DNA from: Pseudomonadota bacterium
GTDB lineage: Bacteria; Desulfobacterota; Desulfobulbia; Desulfobulbales; SURF-16
DNA length: 64,000 nt
Assembly: GCA_018816555.1 (NCBI GenBank)
Contig: JAHIVT010000041.1
Coordinates: 1 to 64,000, forward strand
Direction: 5' to 3'
Part shown: piece after piece, positions 1-9,515 of the stretch
Numbering within the stretch: the first letter of the stretch is position 1
Layout: each line of letters opens with the position of its first letter
The notes under the pieces: model-generated
The model's database searches: none
Told to the model about the DNA's origin: nothing
The model's input: only the letters and a program-made list of their open reading frames with translations
Position numbers and translations under genes: made by a program

Positions 1-1
1 C

Positions 2-73
2 GTCGCCTGGCAGAATTTGCCGCAGGAACTTCCCTGGCTCGATGGTACAAATTTGACCTTGCGGTTCAGTTGA
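2..73 (+). CDS. possible C-terminal end of an upstream gene (partial)
   Basis: Reading from base 2 the frame is open to a TGA at 71-73 and ends in a hydrophobic/aromatic-rich tail (…LTLRFS) of the kind seen at the end of outer-membrane or secreted proteins. Codon use resembles the neighbours. A different frame (from base 1) is also open, but it runs into the tRNA, so it is less likely. Only about 23 residues are visible, so no product can be named. Confidence 0.3.
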   Translation, partial: VAWQNLPQELPWLDGTNLTLRFS

Positions 74-154
74 CATGGCAATGGCAAACGTTAGTGGCTG
101 TGTCGGTTATGACTCCCGCGAAAATCGGTGATTATTATAAAAGTTTTACCGGTC

Positions 155-183
155 TTGACTGTATTGCTAAAGTTGTTTATTTT
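155..183 (+). promoter_or_regulatory. sigma-70-type promoter of tRNA-Leu
   Basis: TTGACT at 155-160 and TATTTT at 178-183 are separated by exactly 17 bases. This puts the expected transcription start at about 190, just ahead of the tRNA 5' end at 192. It is seen directly as a near-consensus match; promoter activity is inferred. Confidence 0.6.
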
Positions 184-191
184 TCAAGCAC

Positions 192-277
192 GCGAGAGTG
201 GCGGAATTGGTAGACGCACTAGACTTAGGATCTAGCGCATTACATGTGTGGGGGTTCAAATCCCCCCTCTCGCACCA
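192..277 (+). tRNA. tRNA-Leu (anticodon TAG)
   Basis: This is an 86-nt class II tRNA. The acceptor stem GCGAGAG pairs with CTCTCGC, the anticodon loop is CTTAGGA (anticodon TAG, reads CUA and related Leu codons), a variable arm is present, the T-loop is GTTCAAATC, and CCA is encoded at 275-277. Confidence 0.97.
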
Positions 278-300
278 GGCAGGAGCCAAGTGAAAGGTTG

Positions 301-345
301 AGGCAAAGGGCAATTTTGTTCAGCACCTTTGCCTTTTGTGTTTTT
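301..345 (+). terminator. Rho-independent terminator after tRNA-Leu
   Basis: AGGCAAAGG (301-309) pairs perfectly with CCTTTGCCT (326-334), and a T-rich tract (TTTGTGTTTTT) follows. It separates the tRNA transcript from tig. Confidence 0.7.
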
Positions 346-396
346 CAATCATAACTGATGCAAATACAATTTTCATATTAGAAAGGAAGGTACCAT

Positions 397-1731
397 ATGC
401 AGGTCAGCGTTGAAGATGTAAGCTCTCTCACAAAAACACTGAAGATTGTTGTTCCTGAAGACATTGTCTCAAAAAAAATTGAAGATGCCTATAAGGAATT
501 GAAGGCTGAGGTATCGATCAAGGGCTTCAGAAAGGGCAAGGTGCCGAGAAAAGTGCTTGAAAAAGGATACGGCGAGAAGATTAAAATGGAAGTGGGAGAG
601 AAACTGGTTCAGGATACCTATTTTGACGCCCTGGAAAAGATCGATTATAAACCGGTTGTACATCCTGAAATCAAGAGTCACAAATTTGCCGATGACGGTA
701 CCTTTGTCTATGAAGCCGAAATCGATGTAAAGCCCCAGTTTGAGCTCGGGCAGTATAAGGGCATTGAAGTGGAAATGCCTGAAATCATCGTGACCGACGA
801 GGCGGTTGAGGCGGAGATTGAGTCTCTGCGCAAGGAATTGGCGCCGCTTCGCAATATTGATGATCGCGGCATTGTTGTCGGTGACCTTGTGGTGGTCGAT
901 TTTCAGGGTTTTGATGAAACTGGCGAAGCACTTAAGCAGGTGAAAGCGGAAAATTATTCCGTTGAAGTCGGTTCCGGTCGCAATGGCGAGGATTTTGAAA
1001 ACGCCTGTCTTGGTCTGAAAAAAGGTGAGGAGGCAAGCCGGATCGTGGAATTTCCCCTCTCTTTAGCCAATCCTATTCTTGCCGGGAAAAAGGTGGAATT
1101 CAAGATCAATGTGAAGGAAATAAAGGAGCGTGTTCTTGCCGATGTTAATGATGAATTTGCCCAGGATGTGGGAGAAGAGTTCAAAACTCTTGACTCCTTG
1201 AAAGATCATCTGCGCAAAAAGTTAGAGAAACAGCGAAGCGATGCGCAGACCGGTGACCTGACAGACAAAGTTATGCTGAAGCTTCTGGAAAAGCATGATT
1301 TTGAAGTCCCGAACAAGCTTGTTGCTTATGAGGTGAATGAGCAGATCAAGCAGTTGGAGGATCACCTGCAGAAACAGGGCCTCACCCTTGAGTCCGCCGG
1401 TATGAATCAGGAAAAACTGGTGAATGATTATAAAGATGCCGCAGCAAAAAGAGTGCGCGGTGATTTTATTTTAAAGAAAATTGCCGAAACTGAAGAGATC
1501 AAACTCAGTGACGAAGATATCAACAAGGGTTTTGAGAGGATTGCCACCCAGTATGGCATGCCGGTTGACGAGGTGAAAAAATATTTCCGCAGCCGCAATG
1601 AACTGCTGCCTTTCATGAATGAACTCCTAAGTGAAAAAATCCTTGAGTTCTTGCGCGCAAATGCCGTTGTAACGAAAGTACCGGTTCAAGCTGCCGGTAA
1701 TGAATCAGAACAAGCAGGAGCCACCGAATGA
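397..1731 (+). CDS. tig: trigger factor, ribosome-associated chaperone / prolyl isomerase
   Basis: Trigger factor docks on the ribosome tunnel exit (L23), shields nascent chains and has peptidyl-prolyl isomerase activity. The 444-residue product has the usual family length. The ribosome-binding signature GFRKGKVP lies at residues 43-50. An FKBP-like PPIase segment begins near residue 160 ([11 protein letters not shown]), and the long helical C-terminal chaperone domain follows. The ATG at 397 is preceded by a strong AAGGAAGG Shine-Dalgarno at 383-390. The stop codon overlaps the clpP start (ATGA-type overlap), which points to translational coupling. The order tig-clpP-clpX-lon is the classic bacterial proteostasis cluster. 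Confidence 0.97.
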   Translation: MQVSVEDVSSLTKTLKIVVPEDIVSKKIEDAYKELKAEVSIKGFRKGKVPRKVLEKGYGEKIKMEVGEKLVQDTYFDALEKIDYKPVVHPEIKSHKFADDGTFVYEAEIDVKPQFELGQYKGIEVEMPEIIVTDEAVEAEIESLRKELAPLRNIDDRGIVVGDLVVVDFQGFDETGEALKQVKAENYSVEVGSGRNGEDFENACLGLKKGEEASRIVEFPLSLANPILAGKKVEFKINVKEIKERVLADVNDEFAQDVGEEFKTLDSLKDHLRKKLEKQRSDAQTGDLTDKVMLKLLEKHDFEVPNKLVAYEVNEQIKQLEDHLQKQGLTLESAGMNQEKLVNDYKDAAAKRVRGDFILKKIAETEEIKLSDEDINKGFERIATQYGMPVDEVKKYFRSRNELLPFMNELLSEKILEFLRANAVVTKVPVQAAGNESEQAGATE

Positions 1732-2330
1732 ATTTGATTCCAGTAGTTGTTGAGCAAAGCCCGAGAGGTGAGCGGGCTTATGATATTTACTCTCGTCTGT
1801 TAAAGGAAAGAATTATTTTTCTCGGCGGGGCGGTGAGTGATGATGTCGCCAATGTTATCATTGCCCAGTTGCTCTTTCTCGAAGCGGAAGACCCTGACAA
1901 GGATATTACTTTTTATATCAACTCTCCGGGAGGCGTTGTTACGGCAGGACTGGCAATTTATGACACAATGCAGTATATTAAAAGTGATATTGCCACGCTC
2001 TGCATGGGGCAGGCGGCAAGTATGGGTGCTTTTCTCCTGGCGGCAGGTTCCCCGGGCAAACGGTATGCCCTGCCGAACTCGAGGATTCTCATTCATCAGC
2101 CCATGGGCGGTTATCAGGGACAGGCCTCGGATATCGACATTCATGCCCGTGAGATCCTGCGGATGCGGGAAGATCTGAACAGGCTTCTTGCTCATCATAC
2201 AGGCCAAGCCCTTGAAAAAATCCGCAATGACACCGAAAGAGACTATTTCATGAGCGCTTCGGAGGCCAAGGAATACGGTCTGATTGACAAGGTTCTGGGC
2301 AAGCGGGAAAACGTTGACGAGGAGGTATAA
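1728..2330 (+). CDS. clpP: ATP-dependent Clp protease proteolytic subunit ClpP
   Basis: ClpP forms the tetradecameric serine-protease chamber that degrades substrates fed by ClpX or ClpA. The 200-residue product carries the catalytic triad: Ser98 in GQAASMG, His123 in LIHQPMGG and Asp172 in TERDYF. The start codon overlaps the end of tig by four bases, and clpX follows after two bases, so the three genes are almost certainly co-transcribed and translationally coupled. Length and motifs are canonical and nothing unusual was seen. Confidence 0.98.
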   Translation: MNLIPVVVEQSPRGERAYDIYSRLLKERIIFLGGAVSDDVANVIIAQLLFLEAEDPDKDITFYINSPGGVVTAGLAIYDTMQYIKSDIATLCMGQAASMGAFLLAAGSPGKRYALPNSRILIHQPMGGYQGQASDIDIHAREILRMREDLNRLLAHHTGQALEKIRNDTERDYFMSASEAKEYGLIDKVLGKRENVDEEV

Positions 2331-2332
2331 TT

Positions 2333-3589
2333 ATGGCAGATGACCATAATGATATTGATGTGATCTGTTCCTTTTGCGGAAAAAGCCAGGACGAGGTCAG
2401 AAAACTTATTGCCGGACCCAATGTCTATATCTGTGATGAGTGCATAGATCTGTGCAATGAAATAGTCAGTGAAGACCGTCTCCATGATCTCGAGGAACAG
2501 GGTGACGGCACTATATTGAAGCCGCGGGAAATCAAGACCCATCTCGATCAGTATGTTATTGGCCAGGATCTGGCTAAACGCATCCTGTCGGTTGCCGTGC
2601 ATAATCATTATAAACGTGTTGAGTCTAAATATACCAACAAAGAGGGCGATGTTGAGCTGCAGAAAAGCAACATCATCCTCATCGGCCCCACCGGCAGCGG
2701 CAAGACGCTTCTGGCCCAGACCCTGGCCAAAATTCTTAATGTTCCCTTTGCCATCGCCGATGCAACTACATTGACGGAAGCCGGCTACGTGGGCGAGGAT
2801 GTGGAAAACATTCTGGTAAATCTTCTCCAGGCAGCAGACCATGACATTGAAAGGGCAAGTCGGGGCATTGTCTATATCGACGAGATAGACAAGATCGCCA
2901 GAAAATCCGACAGCGCCTCCATCACCAGGGATGTATCCGGTGAAGGCGTCCAGCAGGCACTGCTGAAAATAATTGAGGGTACAGTGGCCAGTGTGCCGCC
3001 CAAAGGCGGCAGAAAACATCCCCAGCAGGATTATGTAAGGATTGATACCTCAAATATCCTTTTTATCTGCGGCGGCGCCTTTGTCGGTCTGGAAAAAGTT
3101 ATTAAAAGAAGGACCGGTACGAAATCCATCGGTTTCGGCGCCAAAGTGGTGGGCAAAACCAACAAAAAGGTGGGAGAAATTCTGGCTTCCGTTCAGTCCG
3201 AAGATCTGCTTCAGTTCGGTCTGATCCCGGAACTGGTCGGCCGTCTGCCTGTTATTGCCACCATGGAAGAACTGGAGGAAGAGGATCTGGTCAGAATCCT
3301 GCGTGAGCCGAAGAACGCCCTGACCAAGCAGTACGAGAAGCTGTTTGAATTTGAAAATATCCGTTTGCGGTTCACCGAGGGAGCCCTGAACGCCATTGCC
3401 AAAGAGGCGATGAAACGCAAATCCGGGGCAAGAGGGTTGCGTTCGGTCATAGAAAAAGCCATGCTGGATGTCATGTTTGAACTTCCCTCCGAGTCCAATG
3501 TGAAAGAGTGCGTTATCAGCGAGCAGGTGATCCTTAACGGTGATTATCCCGTTGTCCTTTATGAGAATGAAACCAAAAAAAGCGCTTGA
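2333..3589 (+). CDS. clpX: ATP-dependent Clp protease ATP-binding subunit ClpX
   Basis: ClpX is the AAA+ unfoldase that recognises tagged substrates and threads them into ClpP. The N-terminal zinc-binding domain has Cys12, Cys15, Cys34 and Cys37. Walker A is GPTGSGKT (118-125), and Walker B is IVYIDEID near residue 182. The pore loop is GYVGED, an RKH pore loop is present, and the ClpP-docking IGF loop lies near residue 266 (SIGFGA). The 418-residue length is standard. An unusually good ribosome site (GAGGAGG) lies 7 bases before the ATG. It forms the end of the tig-clpP-clpX unit. Confidence 0.98.
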   Translation: MADDHNDIDVICSFCGKSQDEVRKLIAGPNVYICDECIDLCNEIVSEDRLHDLEEQGDGTILKPREIKTHLDQYVIGQDLAKRILSVAVHNHYKRVESKYTNKEGDVELQKSNIILIGPTGSGKTLLAQTLAKILNVPFAIADATTLTEAGYVGEDVENILVNLLQAADHDIERASRGIVYIDEIDKIARKSDSASITRDVSGEGVQQALLKIIEGTVASVPPKGGRKHPQQDYVRIDTSNILFICGGAFVGLEKVIKRRTGTKSIGFGAKVVGKTNKKVGEILASVQSEDLLQFGLIPELVGRLPVIATMEELEEEDLVRILREPKNALTKQYEKLFEFENIRLRFTEGALNAIAKEAMKRKSGARGLRSVIEKAMLDVMFELPSESNVKECVISEQVILNGDYPVVLYENETKKSA

Positions 3590-3956
3590 GAAAGTGCCGT
3601 AGATTGTTGAAAATAGAAAGAGCAACCAAAGGGTATAAACTCCGTTGCGACAAAGTTTATACCCTTTGGAAAAATGAGGCGACTTGGAGCAAAGATCAGA
3701 GACCGGCTGCGAAGTCGACCTGATGGCAATATTCTGCGACAGGTAAAAAGCCAGAGTTTCATGAGTACTGGTATTTTAAGCCGAATTTTAACACTGCATA
3801 AGCAACTGAAATTTTTCAACACCTGGTAGAGGCATGCACAGGGACAGAACCCCCAAGTGACCGCCTGCATCAGCTTGCAAGCCGTTCCGGCTTGTCAGAA
3901 TTTGTCGTTCGTCAACCCTTTTTTTACTCTCTTAACCTTAAAATAGAACTGCCTTT
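3590..3956 (+). other. intergenic region between clpX and lon
   Basis: This 367-base spacer holds the perfect 16-bp inverted repeat listed separately. It also has a short open frame at 3674-3829 (51 very basic codons, no convincing ribosome site) and a T-rich stretch just before lon. A heat-shock-type promoter for lon would be expected here, but I could not identify a clear one. I see no supportable gene. Confidence 0.5.
3626..3669. repeat. perfect 16-bp inverted repeat downstream of clpX
   Basis: CCAAAGGGTATAAACT (3626-3641) is mirrored exactly by AGTTTATACCCTTTGG (3654-3669) around a 12-base loop, 37 bases after the clpX stop. No T-tract follows on the plus strand. It therefore looks like a transcript-end-stabilising or Rho-assisted hairpin, or a protein-binding dyad, rather than a textbook intrinsic terminator. 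Confidence 0.6.
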
Positions 3957-6371
3957 ATGTCAGATACCGAAACCAATATTTATCCCATGATGCCTTTGAG
4001 GGATATCGTTTTATTCCCCTTTATGGTGGCCCCTCTGGTTGTGGGACGAAGTAAGTCCATTAAGGCCCTTGAACAGGCTATGTCCAATCGTACAAGCATT
4101 TTTCTGAGCACACAGAAGGATGCCTCCGTTGACGATCCTGATGAAAACGGCGTCCACATGATAGGTACGGTTGCTTCGGTTTTGCAGCTGTTAAGGTTGC
4201 CGGACGGAACGATCAAAGCCCTTGTCGAAGGAAAGCAGCGCGGCAGAATCGTTTCCTTTATTCCGGGCCACGATTATTTCACTGTTGAAGTTGAAGAATT
4301 TCTTGAAGCAAAGCAGTCTGATAATCTTACTGTGGCGTACATCCGGGAGATTTTATCTTCCTTCAGGCAATATGCCAAACATAATAAGAAGATACCTAAC
4401 GAAGTGATTAAGTCCCTGGCGAAGATTGAAAATCCTGTAAAGTTTATCGATTTTCTGGCAGGGCATTTACCGGTGGGCACGGAGGATAAACAGCAAATCT
4501 TAAGCACTCTTGCTCTCCTGGAACGGATGGAACTGGTACTCAGCCTCATCCATAAAGAGAGTGAGATTGCTTCCCTGGAGGAGAAGATTCGCGACCAGGT
4601 GAAGAAGAAGATGGAAAAAACCCAGAAGGATTATTATCTGGCTGAACAGATGCGGATTATCCAGAAGGAGATGGCCGGCGGCAAGGATGATGTCAGTTCC
4701 GAACTGACGGAGCTTGAGCAGCAGATCGAAAAGAAAAAGATGACCAAGGCGGCCAAGGAAAAGGCAAGGCAGGAGTTCAAAAAACTGAAGATGATGCCTC
4801 CCATGTCTGCCGAGGCAACCGTTGTCCGCAACTATATTGATACCATTCTCAGCCTGCCATGGCTTGAGAAGACCCGCGCGAAGATTGATATCAAAAAGGC
4901 GGAAAACATTCTCAATGAGGATCATTTCGGGCTGGGTAAACCGAAGGAACGGATATTGGAATACCTGGCAGTGCAGGTGCAGGTCAAGAAAATAAAAGGG
5001 CCGATTCTCTGCCTTGTTGGCCCTCCTGGGGTGGGAAAAACATCGTTAAGCAAGTCGGTTGCCAGGGCCATGGGCAGGGAGTTTGTCCGGATTTCATTGG
5101 GTGGTGTAAGGGATGAGGCGGAGATCAGAGGCCACCGCAGAACTTACATCGGCGCCTTGCCCGGCAAGATCATCCATTCCCTGCAGAAGATCAAGGTGAA
5201 TAATCCCGTTTTCTGTCTTGATGAGATCGATAAGATGAGCATGGATTTCCGGGGAGATCCATCTTCCGCTCTGCTTGAGGTCCTTGATCCGGAGCAGAAT
5301 AATACCTTCAACGATCATTATCTTGATCTTGATTATGATCTTTCCGATGTTTTCTTTATTACCACTGCCAATAATCTCCATTCAATACCTGCGCCTCTGC
5401 AGGACAGGATGGAGGTCATCAAGCTCGATGGTTATACCGAAGAGGATAAACTGCAGATCGCCAAAGGCTTTCTTATCCCGAAACAGCTTAGAGAAAATGG
5501 CTACGCCGAGAAGGACATTACTTTTAATGACAACTCCATCATGGAGATTGTGCGGCGGTATACCAGAGAAGCAGGGGTGAGAAATCTTGAGCGAAGCATT
5601 GCCAGCATCTGCCGGAAAATCGCCCGGGATCGGTTGATTGTCAAAAAGAAAAAGAATTATCATATCACTGCCCAGTCCATCGCCAAGTACCTTGGCGTTG
5701 CCAGATACCGTTATGGCCAGGCTGAAGAAAAAGATGAGGTCGGTCTTTCCATCGGTCTCGCCTGGACGGAAGTCGGCGGTGAGTTACTGCAGATTGAAAC
5801 AGCTCTGATGCCGGGCAGCGGCAAGTTGACCATCACCGGCAAGCTGGGCGACGTGATGCAGGAGTCTGCCCAGGCTGCACTCAGTTATGTGCGGACACGG
5901 GCTGACCGTCTCGGCTTAAGCTCCGATTTTTATCAGAAACTTGATATTCATGTTCACGTTCCGGAAGGGGCAATTCCCAAGGATGGACCATCAGCCGGCA
6001 TCACCATGGCTACTTCCATGGTGTCGGCCCTGCTGAAAAAACCCGTACGGAAAGATATTGCCATGACCGGTGAAATAACCCTGCGGGGCAGTGTTCTGCC
6101 CATCGGGGGATTGACGGAAAAACTTCTCGCCGCTAAGCGCGGCAATATTAAACATGTACTGATTCCTAAGTTAAACGAAAGAAATCTCAAAGAAATTCCC
6201 CCAAAAATTTTGAAAAGCCTTACCATTGAGCTTGTTGATCATATGGATAAGGTTCTTGAGAAGGCCATTGTTGTCAATGAAGGTGAAACGCTTTTTAAAA
6301 TAGAAACGCCTGACGGTTTCTGCCCTGAATTGCCTCCGGTTGAAGCGGGAAACATTGTGTCTCCCCATTAA
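3957..6371 (+). CDS. lon: ATP-dependent Lon protease (LonA type)
   Basis: Lon is a homo-oligomeric AAA+ serine protease that degrades misfolded and short-lived regulatory proteins. The 804-residue product has the LonA order: an N-terminal substrate-binding domain (starting [12 protein letters not shown]), a coiled-coil segment (about 190-280), an AAA+ module with Walker A GPPGVGKT near 356, and a C-terminal S16 protease domain. The Ser-Lys dyad is Ser679 in PKDGPSAG and Lys722 in TEKLLAA, the same numbering as in the E. coli enzyme. The ATG at 3957 has only a weak ribosome site. The gene probably has its own promoter in the 367-base spacer after clpX. Confidence 0.98.
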   Translation: MSDTETNIYPMMPLRDIVLFPFMVAPLVVGRSKSIKALEQAMSNRTSIFLSTQKDASVDDPDENGVHMIGTVASVLQLLRLPDGTIKALVEGKQRGRIVSFIPGHDYFTVEVEEFLEAKQSDNLTVAYIREILSSFRQYAKHNKKIPNEVIKSLAKIENPVKFIDFLAGHLPVGTEDKQQILSTLALLERMELVLSLIHKESEIASLEEKIRDQVKKKMEKTQKDYYLAEQMRIIQKEMAGGKDDVSSELTELEQQIEKKKMTKAAKEKARQEFKKLKMMPPMSAEATVVRNYIDTILSLPWLEKTRAKIDIKKAENILNEDHFGLGKPKERILEYLAVQVQVKKIKGPILCLVGPPGVGKTSLSKSVARAMGREFVRISLGGVRDEAEIRGHRRTYIGALPGKIIHSLQKIKVNNPVFCLDEIDKMSMDFRGDPSSALLEVLDPEQNNTFNDHYLDLDYDLSDVFFITTANNLHSIPAPLQDRMEVIKLDGYTEEDKLQIAKGFLIPKQLRENGYAEKDITFNDNSIMEIVRRYTREAGVRNLERSIASICRKIARDRLIVKKKKNYHITAQSIAKYLGVARYRYGQAEEKDEVGLSIGLAWTEVGGELLQIETALMPGSGKLTITGKLGDVMQESAQAALSYVRTRADRLGLSSDFYQKLDIHVHVPEGAIPKDGPSAGITMATSMVSALLKKPVRKDIAMTGEITLRGSVLPIGGLTEKLLAAKRGNIKHVLIPKLNERNLKEIPPKILKSLTIELVDHMDKVLEKAIVVNEGETLFKIETPDGFCPELPPVEAGNIVSPH

Positions 6372-6447
6372 CCTCTTTTTCGCATTTTGTTGGAGTTTTC
6401 CGTTGGGCTTTTTCCGCTGTTTTTTTGGAGTTTCACTTTGTTTTTTC

Positions 6448-6475
6448 TTGACTATATAGGGTGTTATTGTTAAAT
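6448..6475 (+). promoter_or_regulatory. promoter of the tRNA-Val/tRNA-Asp transcript
   Basis: TTGACT (6448-6453), a 16-base spacer and TTAAAT (6470-6475) lie just upstream of tRNA-Val. The -35 hexamer is identical to that in front of tRNA-Leu in this window. The -10 match is only moderate. Confidence 0.45.
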
Positions 6476-6492
6476 AGACCCATCATTTGCTC

Positions 6493-6568
6493 GGGCGGTT
6501 AGCTCAGCTGGGAGAGCATCGGCCTTACAAGCCGAGGGTCACAGGTTCGATCCCTGTACCGCCCACCA
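6493..6568 (+). tRNA. tRNA-Val (anticodon TAC)
   Basis: This is a 76-nt cloverleaf. The acceptor GGGCGGT pairs with ACCGCCC, the anticodon loop carries TAC, the T-loop is GTTCGATCC, and CCA is encoded. Confidence 0.97.
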
Positions 6569-6575
6569 GATTTAC

Positions 6576-6652
6576 GGGGTCGTAGTTCAGTTGGTTAGAA
6601 CGCCTGCCTGTCACGCAGGAGGTCGCCGGTTCGAGTCCGGTCGGCCCCGCCA
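6576..6652 (+). tRNA. tRNA-Asp (anticodon GTC)
   Basis: This is a 77-nt cloverleaf. The acceptor GGGGTCG pairs with CGGCCCC (one wobble), the anticodon is GTC in CTGTCAC, the T-loop is GTTCGAGTC, and CCA is encoded. It starts 8 bases after tRNA-Val and shares one promoter and terminator with it. Confidence 0.97.
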
Positions 6653-6660
6653 GAAATAAC

Positions 6661-6695
6661 AAGGGATTGCGTTGAAAAACGTAATCCCTTTTTTG
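6661..6695 (+). terminator. Rho-independent terminator of the tRNA-Val/Asp unit
   Basis: A 13-bp stem (6661-6673 with 6678-6690, one G-U pair) with a GAAA-type loop is followed by TTTTTG. It is a textbook terminator 8 bases after tRNA-Asp. The 250 bases between it and the next gene hold nothing I can support. Confidence 0.85.
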
Positions 6696-6986
6696 TTTGC
6701 CTGATTGTACTGATTCTCTCATTACTGCCAAAAACCCGCCACTGCCATTTCAGCCTGTTCCTTCCTTTATTTCTGTCGGATACTCGCTGGCAAATCTATG
6801 ACAATAGGATTGCTTCAGAATTAACAAACTTTCCTGTTATCCCAGAAAATTATTAGCTTTTAACCCGTGAAATCAGGTAGTGTCTGCTGGTGGAAGAGTT
6901 TTCCTCTCAGATTGAATTCTGGCAGATGAAAGCAGGTGTGGATCGTTTGTGAAAAGAGTTTGACGGGCAGGGGTGAGGCGGGAGTG

Positions 6987-7451
6987 ATGAAATACGTTAA
7001 AAGAATATTTTTACCTTTTATTTTAATGGCAATCGTGATGACGCTGTATCAGGTCATCAAGTTTTATCTCTTGCAAGGTCATTACACCATCTGGGAGTCA
7101 CACATCATGACCATCGTCTTCTCCTCCCTGCTGGCCACCAGTGTTTCTCTGGCACTGTCCAACTGGACGGAGAAGATTGAGAAAAGAAAAGTGGAAGTGG
7201 AGTTGCGGGAGGCAAGACTGCGCACCCTCCAGGCGACCATGCACACGGTGCAGCATATTGTGAATAATTTCCTCAATTGCGTAATGCTGATCAGGTTTGA
7301 GGCTGAAGAGGACGGTGCAATCTCGAAAGACTCACTGGAAAAACTGGAGGCAAAAATACAGGAAGTGAGCAAACAGCTGGTTGAGATCGGTGAGCTGGAT
7401 GATCCGGGTAACTCAGAAGAGTTCAGAAAATTTTTCCCGCCAAAAAAATAA
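6987..7451 (+). CDS. small membrane protein with a histidine-kinase-like dimerisation helix
   Basis: The function is unknown. From the ATG at 6987 (GGCGGGAG ribosome site just upstream; an in-frame ATG at 6936 lacks one) the product is 154 residues. Two hydrophobic helices (about 5-28 and 36-58) are followed by a charged coiled-coil. The segment HTVQHIVNNFLN around His90 resembles the phosphoacceptor helix of some sensor kinases. No ATP-binding domain follows, and the protein ends in a basic FFPPKK tail. It could be an orphan sensor fragment, or a histidine-phosphotransfer or dimerisation partner. It stands alone on the plus strand, convergent with the rubrerythrin-like gene. Confidence 0.7.
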   Translation: MKYVKRIFLPFILMAIVMTLYQVIKFYLLQGHYTIWESHIMTIVFSSLLATSVSLALSNWTEKIEKRKVEVELREARLRTLQATMHTVQHIVNNFLNCVMLIRFEAEEDGAISKDSLEKLEAKIQEVSKQLVEIGELDDPGNSEEFRKFFPPKK

Positions 7452-7523
7452 TATACGGATAAAACTGTCAGGGCAGGGGAAGCACCAATTTATGCAAATT
7501 TATTTGGGTGCCCGGATGATATT

Positions 7524-8024
7524 TTATTGAATCTCCATAAAAGTTTCCTTTTTCGCACTACAGACCGGGCAATTGTCAGGTGGGTGAGACTTGCAGACAT
7601 AACCGCAGAATTGACAGACAAAGTACCGGTCATCCTCTGCGCCACTGCTATCCTGTGCATCGTGCCCATAGAAAATGTGGAGTTTCTTTTCCGCATCGTA
7701 AAGCTGGGTGAGAACGCTGACAACGTTTGTCAGCCCAGCAGCCTTGGCATTGTTGATCTCTTCTGTGTATCGCTCTAAAATTTCTGCAATTTCCTTCTCA
7801 AATATCGTGGCAAGATAACTTTCGGAAGGATCAATCCTCCCTCGTATCATGTTTAATATCCGGCGCGCCTGTGCTGCCTCAGACTCGGAGAGTGCCCTGA
7901 GGAGGTGAGCTGTTTGGGGTTTGTCTTCCTTGAGTGCTTTTAAAGAGTATATTTTTTTCCGCGCCGCCGCTCTGGAGAGCAATGCATAGGTCTGCAGGAG
8001 ATTTTTTTCATTTTCGTCTGTCAT
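7524..8024 (-). CDS. rubrerythrin-like protein with C-terminal rubredoxin-type zinc/iron site
   Basis: The 166-residue product combines an N-terminal four-helix-bundle region of rubrerythrin type with a C-terminal rubredoxin-like knuckle (Cys137, Cys140, Cys152, Cys155 in CQFC…CPVC). Classical rubrerythrins reduce hydrogen peroxide at a di-iron site made of Glu and ExxH ligands. Here those motifs are poorly kept (SESEAAQARR, and EKKLH spaced one residue too far), so the di-iron site may be incomplete. The ribosome site CAGGAAC precedes the ATG. The upstream neighbour on the same strand is thiol peroxidase, so an oxidative-stress role is likely. The exact activity is uncertain. Confidence 0.8.
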   Translation of the reverse strand: MTDENEKNLLQTYALLSRAAARKKIYSLKALKEDKPQTAHLLRALSESEAAQARRILNMIRGRIDPSESYLATIFEKEIAEILERYTEEINNAKAAGLTNVVSVLTQLYDAEKKLHIFYGHDAQDSSGAEDDRYFVCQFCGYVCKSHPPDNCPVCSAKKETFMEIQ

Positions 8025-8113
8025 GGTTTTGTTCCTGAGCCCAGGTTATCATTGTAAAAAAAATGATTAAAATCGAATCAATGCAAAATAGAAAATACTT
8101 ATCAGCAATATCA

Positions 8114-8183
8114 CAGGGTCTTACCCTGACACAACAGGTAATTTCAGCATAATACCCATAAAAATAACGTATCTGTTGTGTCA
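8114..8183. terminator. stem-loops downstream of tpx
   Basis: Two inverted repeats follow the tpx stop on the minus strand. One is a perfect 11-bp pair (8127-8137 with 8173-8183, 35-base loop). The other is a compact CAGGGT/ACCCTG hairpin (8114-8119 with 8123-8128). No long U-tract is present. They plausibly end or stabilise the tpx mRNA. Confidence 0.4.
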
Positions 8184-8213
8184 GCGGTTGGTTTATGCCA
8201 GAACAGCCGACTA

Positions 8214-8726
8214 TTAATCCGGTAGGTCGGCAAGCACACGCAGGGCCTGATCATAATCAGGTTCCTGGGTGATTTCGGGAACCTGCTCAGTGTAGGCCAC
8301 CTTACCTGACTTGTCAATAATGACAATGGCCCGGGAGAGCAGGCCTTTAAGCGGACCTGTGCTGATCGTCACCCCGTAATCCCTGCCGAAACCTGCCGCA
8401 CGAAAAACCGAGAGGGGGATAACATTTTTCAGTCCCTCAGCTTCACAAAAGCGGTTGTGGGCAAAGGGAAGGTCTGCTGAGATGCAGAGGACTACGCCGT
8501 TTTTTGCTTCCCCAGCCTCCTTGTTGAAGCGTCGCACTGAAGCTGCGCATACAGAGGTGTCAATGCTGGGGAAGATGTTCAGCACAAGCTTTTTCCCATT
8601 AAAATCCTGGGGGGTGCAATCCGACAGATCGGTCTTTGTCAGTGAAAAAGAAGGTGCTTTCGTGCCGATTGCGGGCAGTTCGCCGCTGGTTTCCAGTGGA
8701 TTTCCTTGCAACGTGATATGGGCCAT
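8214..8726 (-). CDS. tpx: thiol peroxidase (atypical 2-Cys peroxiredoxin)
   Basis: Tpx reduces hydrogen peroxide and alkyl hydroperoxides with electrons from thioredoxin. The 170-residue product matches the family length. The peroxidatic Cys60 sits in SIDTSVCAASVRRFN and the resolving Cys94 in NRFCEAEG, equivalent to the Cys61/Cys95 pair of the E. coli enzyme. A GAGGAGAAACCC ribosome site precedes the ATG. The rubrerythrin-like gene lies 189 bases downstream on the same strand, giving a small peroxide-defence pair suited to an anaerobe. Confidence 0.95.
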   Translation of the reverse strand: MAHITLQGNPLETSGELPAIGTKAPSFSLTKTDLSDCTPQDFNGKKLVLNIFPSIDTSVCAASVRRFNKEAGEAKNGVVLCISADLPFAHNRFCEAEGLKNVIPLSVFRAAGFGRDYGVTISTGPLKGLLSRAIVIIDKSGKVAYTEQVPEITQEPDYDQALRVLADLPD

Positions 8727-8851
8727 GGGTTTCTCCTCATCGAGTTAATGATTTTCTGACTGTTTGTCTTGTCTGATTATTATATGCAATGGACGTCGTT
8801 TTTTGGGTTAGCAAGTTGTCTTGGCAGCTCTTATTGATAAGAGGTATGGTG

Positions 8852-9319
8852 TCAGCCTTCAGAGTTGTCATCGGTTGGTGACTGCGCGTGCACTCCCCGC
8901 CTTAAACTCTTAATTCTTCCTTCCAGAAAAGTTATACCGGTTAGCAGGATCACGGTCAGCAGGGTGACGACAATGGCCTCGGTGATTTTATTGAAGCCAA
9001 TCATGGAGCCTACTCCGGCAAGAACCCATATCACGGCAGCTGAGGTGACGCCCATAACAATACCTTCCCTGGCAAGGATGACGCCTGCGCCAAGGAAACC
9101 GATTCCTGTTACCACCTGCCCGAGCACCCGAGTTATATCTGTATTTTCATTAGAAAATTCTATGCCGAGGGAGATAAAAAGGGCCGTGCCGAGACAGATC
9201 AAGATGCTTGTTCTGATACCCGCCGGTTTTCCACGCAACTGACGTTCAAAGCCAATGATCGCCCCGCATAAAACGGCGGTACCGATACATTTCCAGAAAT
9301 CTACAGACATAATGTCCAT
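8852..9319 (-). CDS. MgtC/SapB-family inner-membrane protein
   Basis: The 155-residue product has about four to five hydrophobic helices and the family signature GFERQLRGKPAGIRT near residues 23-37. MgtC-family proteins are small membrane proteins linked to growth at low Mg2+ and to inhibition of ATP synthase in some pathogens. In free-living bacteria their role is mostly unknown. The gene lies between tpx and the cation/proton antiporter on the same strand. Those are separated by about 125 and 196 bases, so they are not clearly one operon. The ATG at 9319 was kept, and a second ATG lies three codons on. Confidence 0.88.
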   Translation of the reverse strand: MDIMSVDFWKCIGTAVLCGAIIGFERQLRGKPAGIRTSILICLGTALFISLGIEFSNENTDITRVLGQVVTGIGFLGAGVILAREGIVMGVTSAAVIWVLAGVGSMIGFNKITEAIVVTLLTVILLTGITFLEGRIKSLRRGVHAQSPTDDNSEG

Positions 9320-9515
9320 TTTTGCCGTTGTTCCTTGTTTATGGCAAAAAAAATATTTTAGGCCGACGTGTGGTTATTTACAGGGGAAAACACATAAAAA
9401 GACTCGCTGCCCAGAGCATTCATCAGGTCATCACGCCTGATTTGCAGCGGATATGTAATAACTTACTATATTTATCTGTTATATTCCAGTTAAGACAAAC
9501 AACGGCCTTATTTTT

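Noticed and set aside
1-213. open frame 1 from the left edge into the tRNA-Leu gene
   Set aside because: It would translate across the promoter and tRNA; the shorter frame ending at 73 is more plausible as a gene end.
2243-3019. 258-codon minus-strand frame opposite clpP and clpX
   Set aside because: It is a mirror frame of strongly conserved clpX codons, without a ribosome site or recognisable domain.
6525-6731. 68-residue minus-strand frame containing TGLEPATSCVTGRRSNQLNY
   Set aside because: It is antisense to the tRNA-Val and tRNA-Asp genes; this peptide is a well-known artefact of translating tRNA complements.
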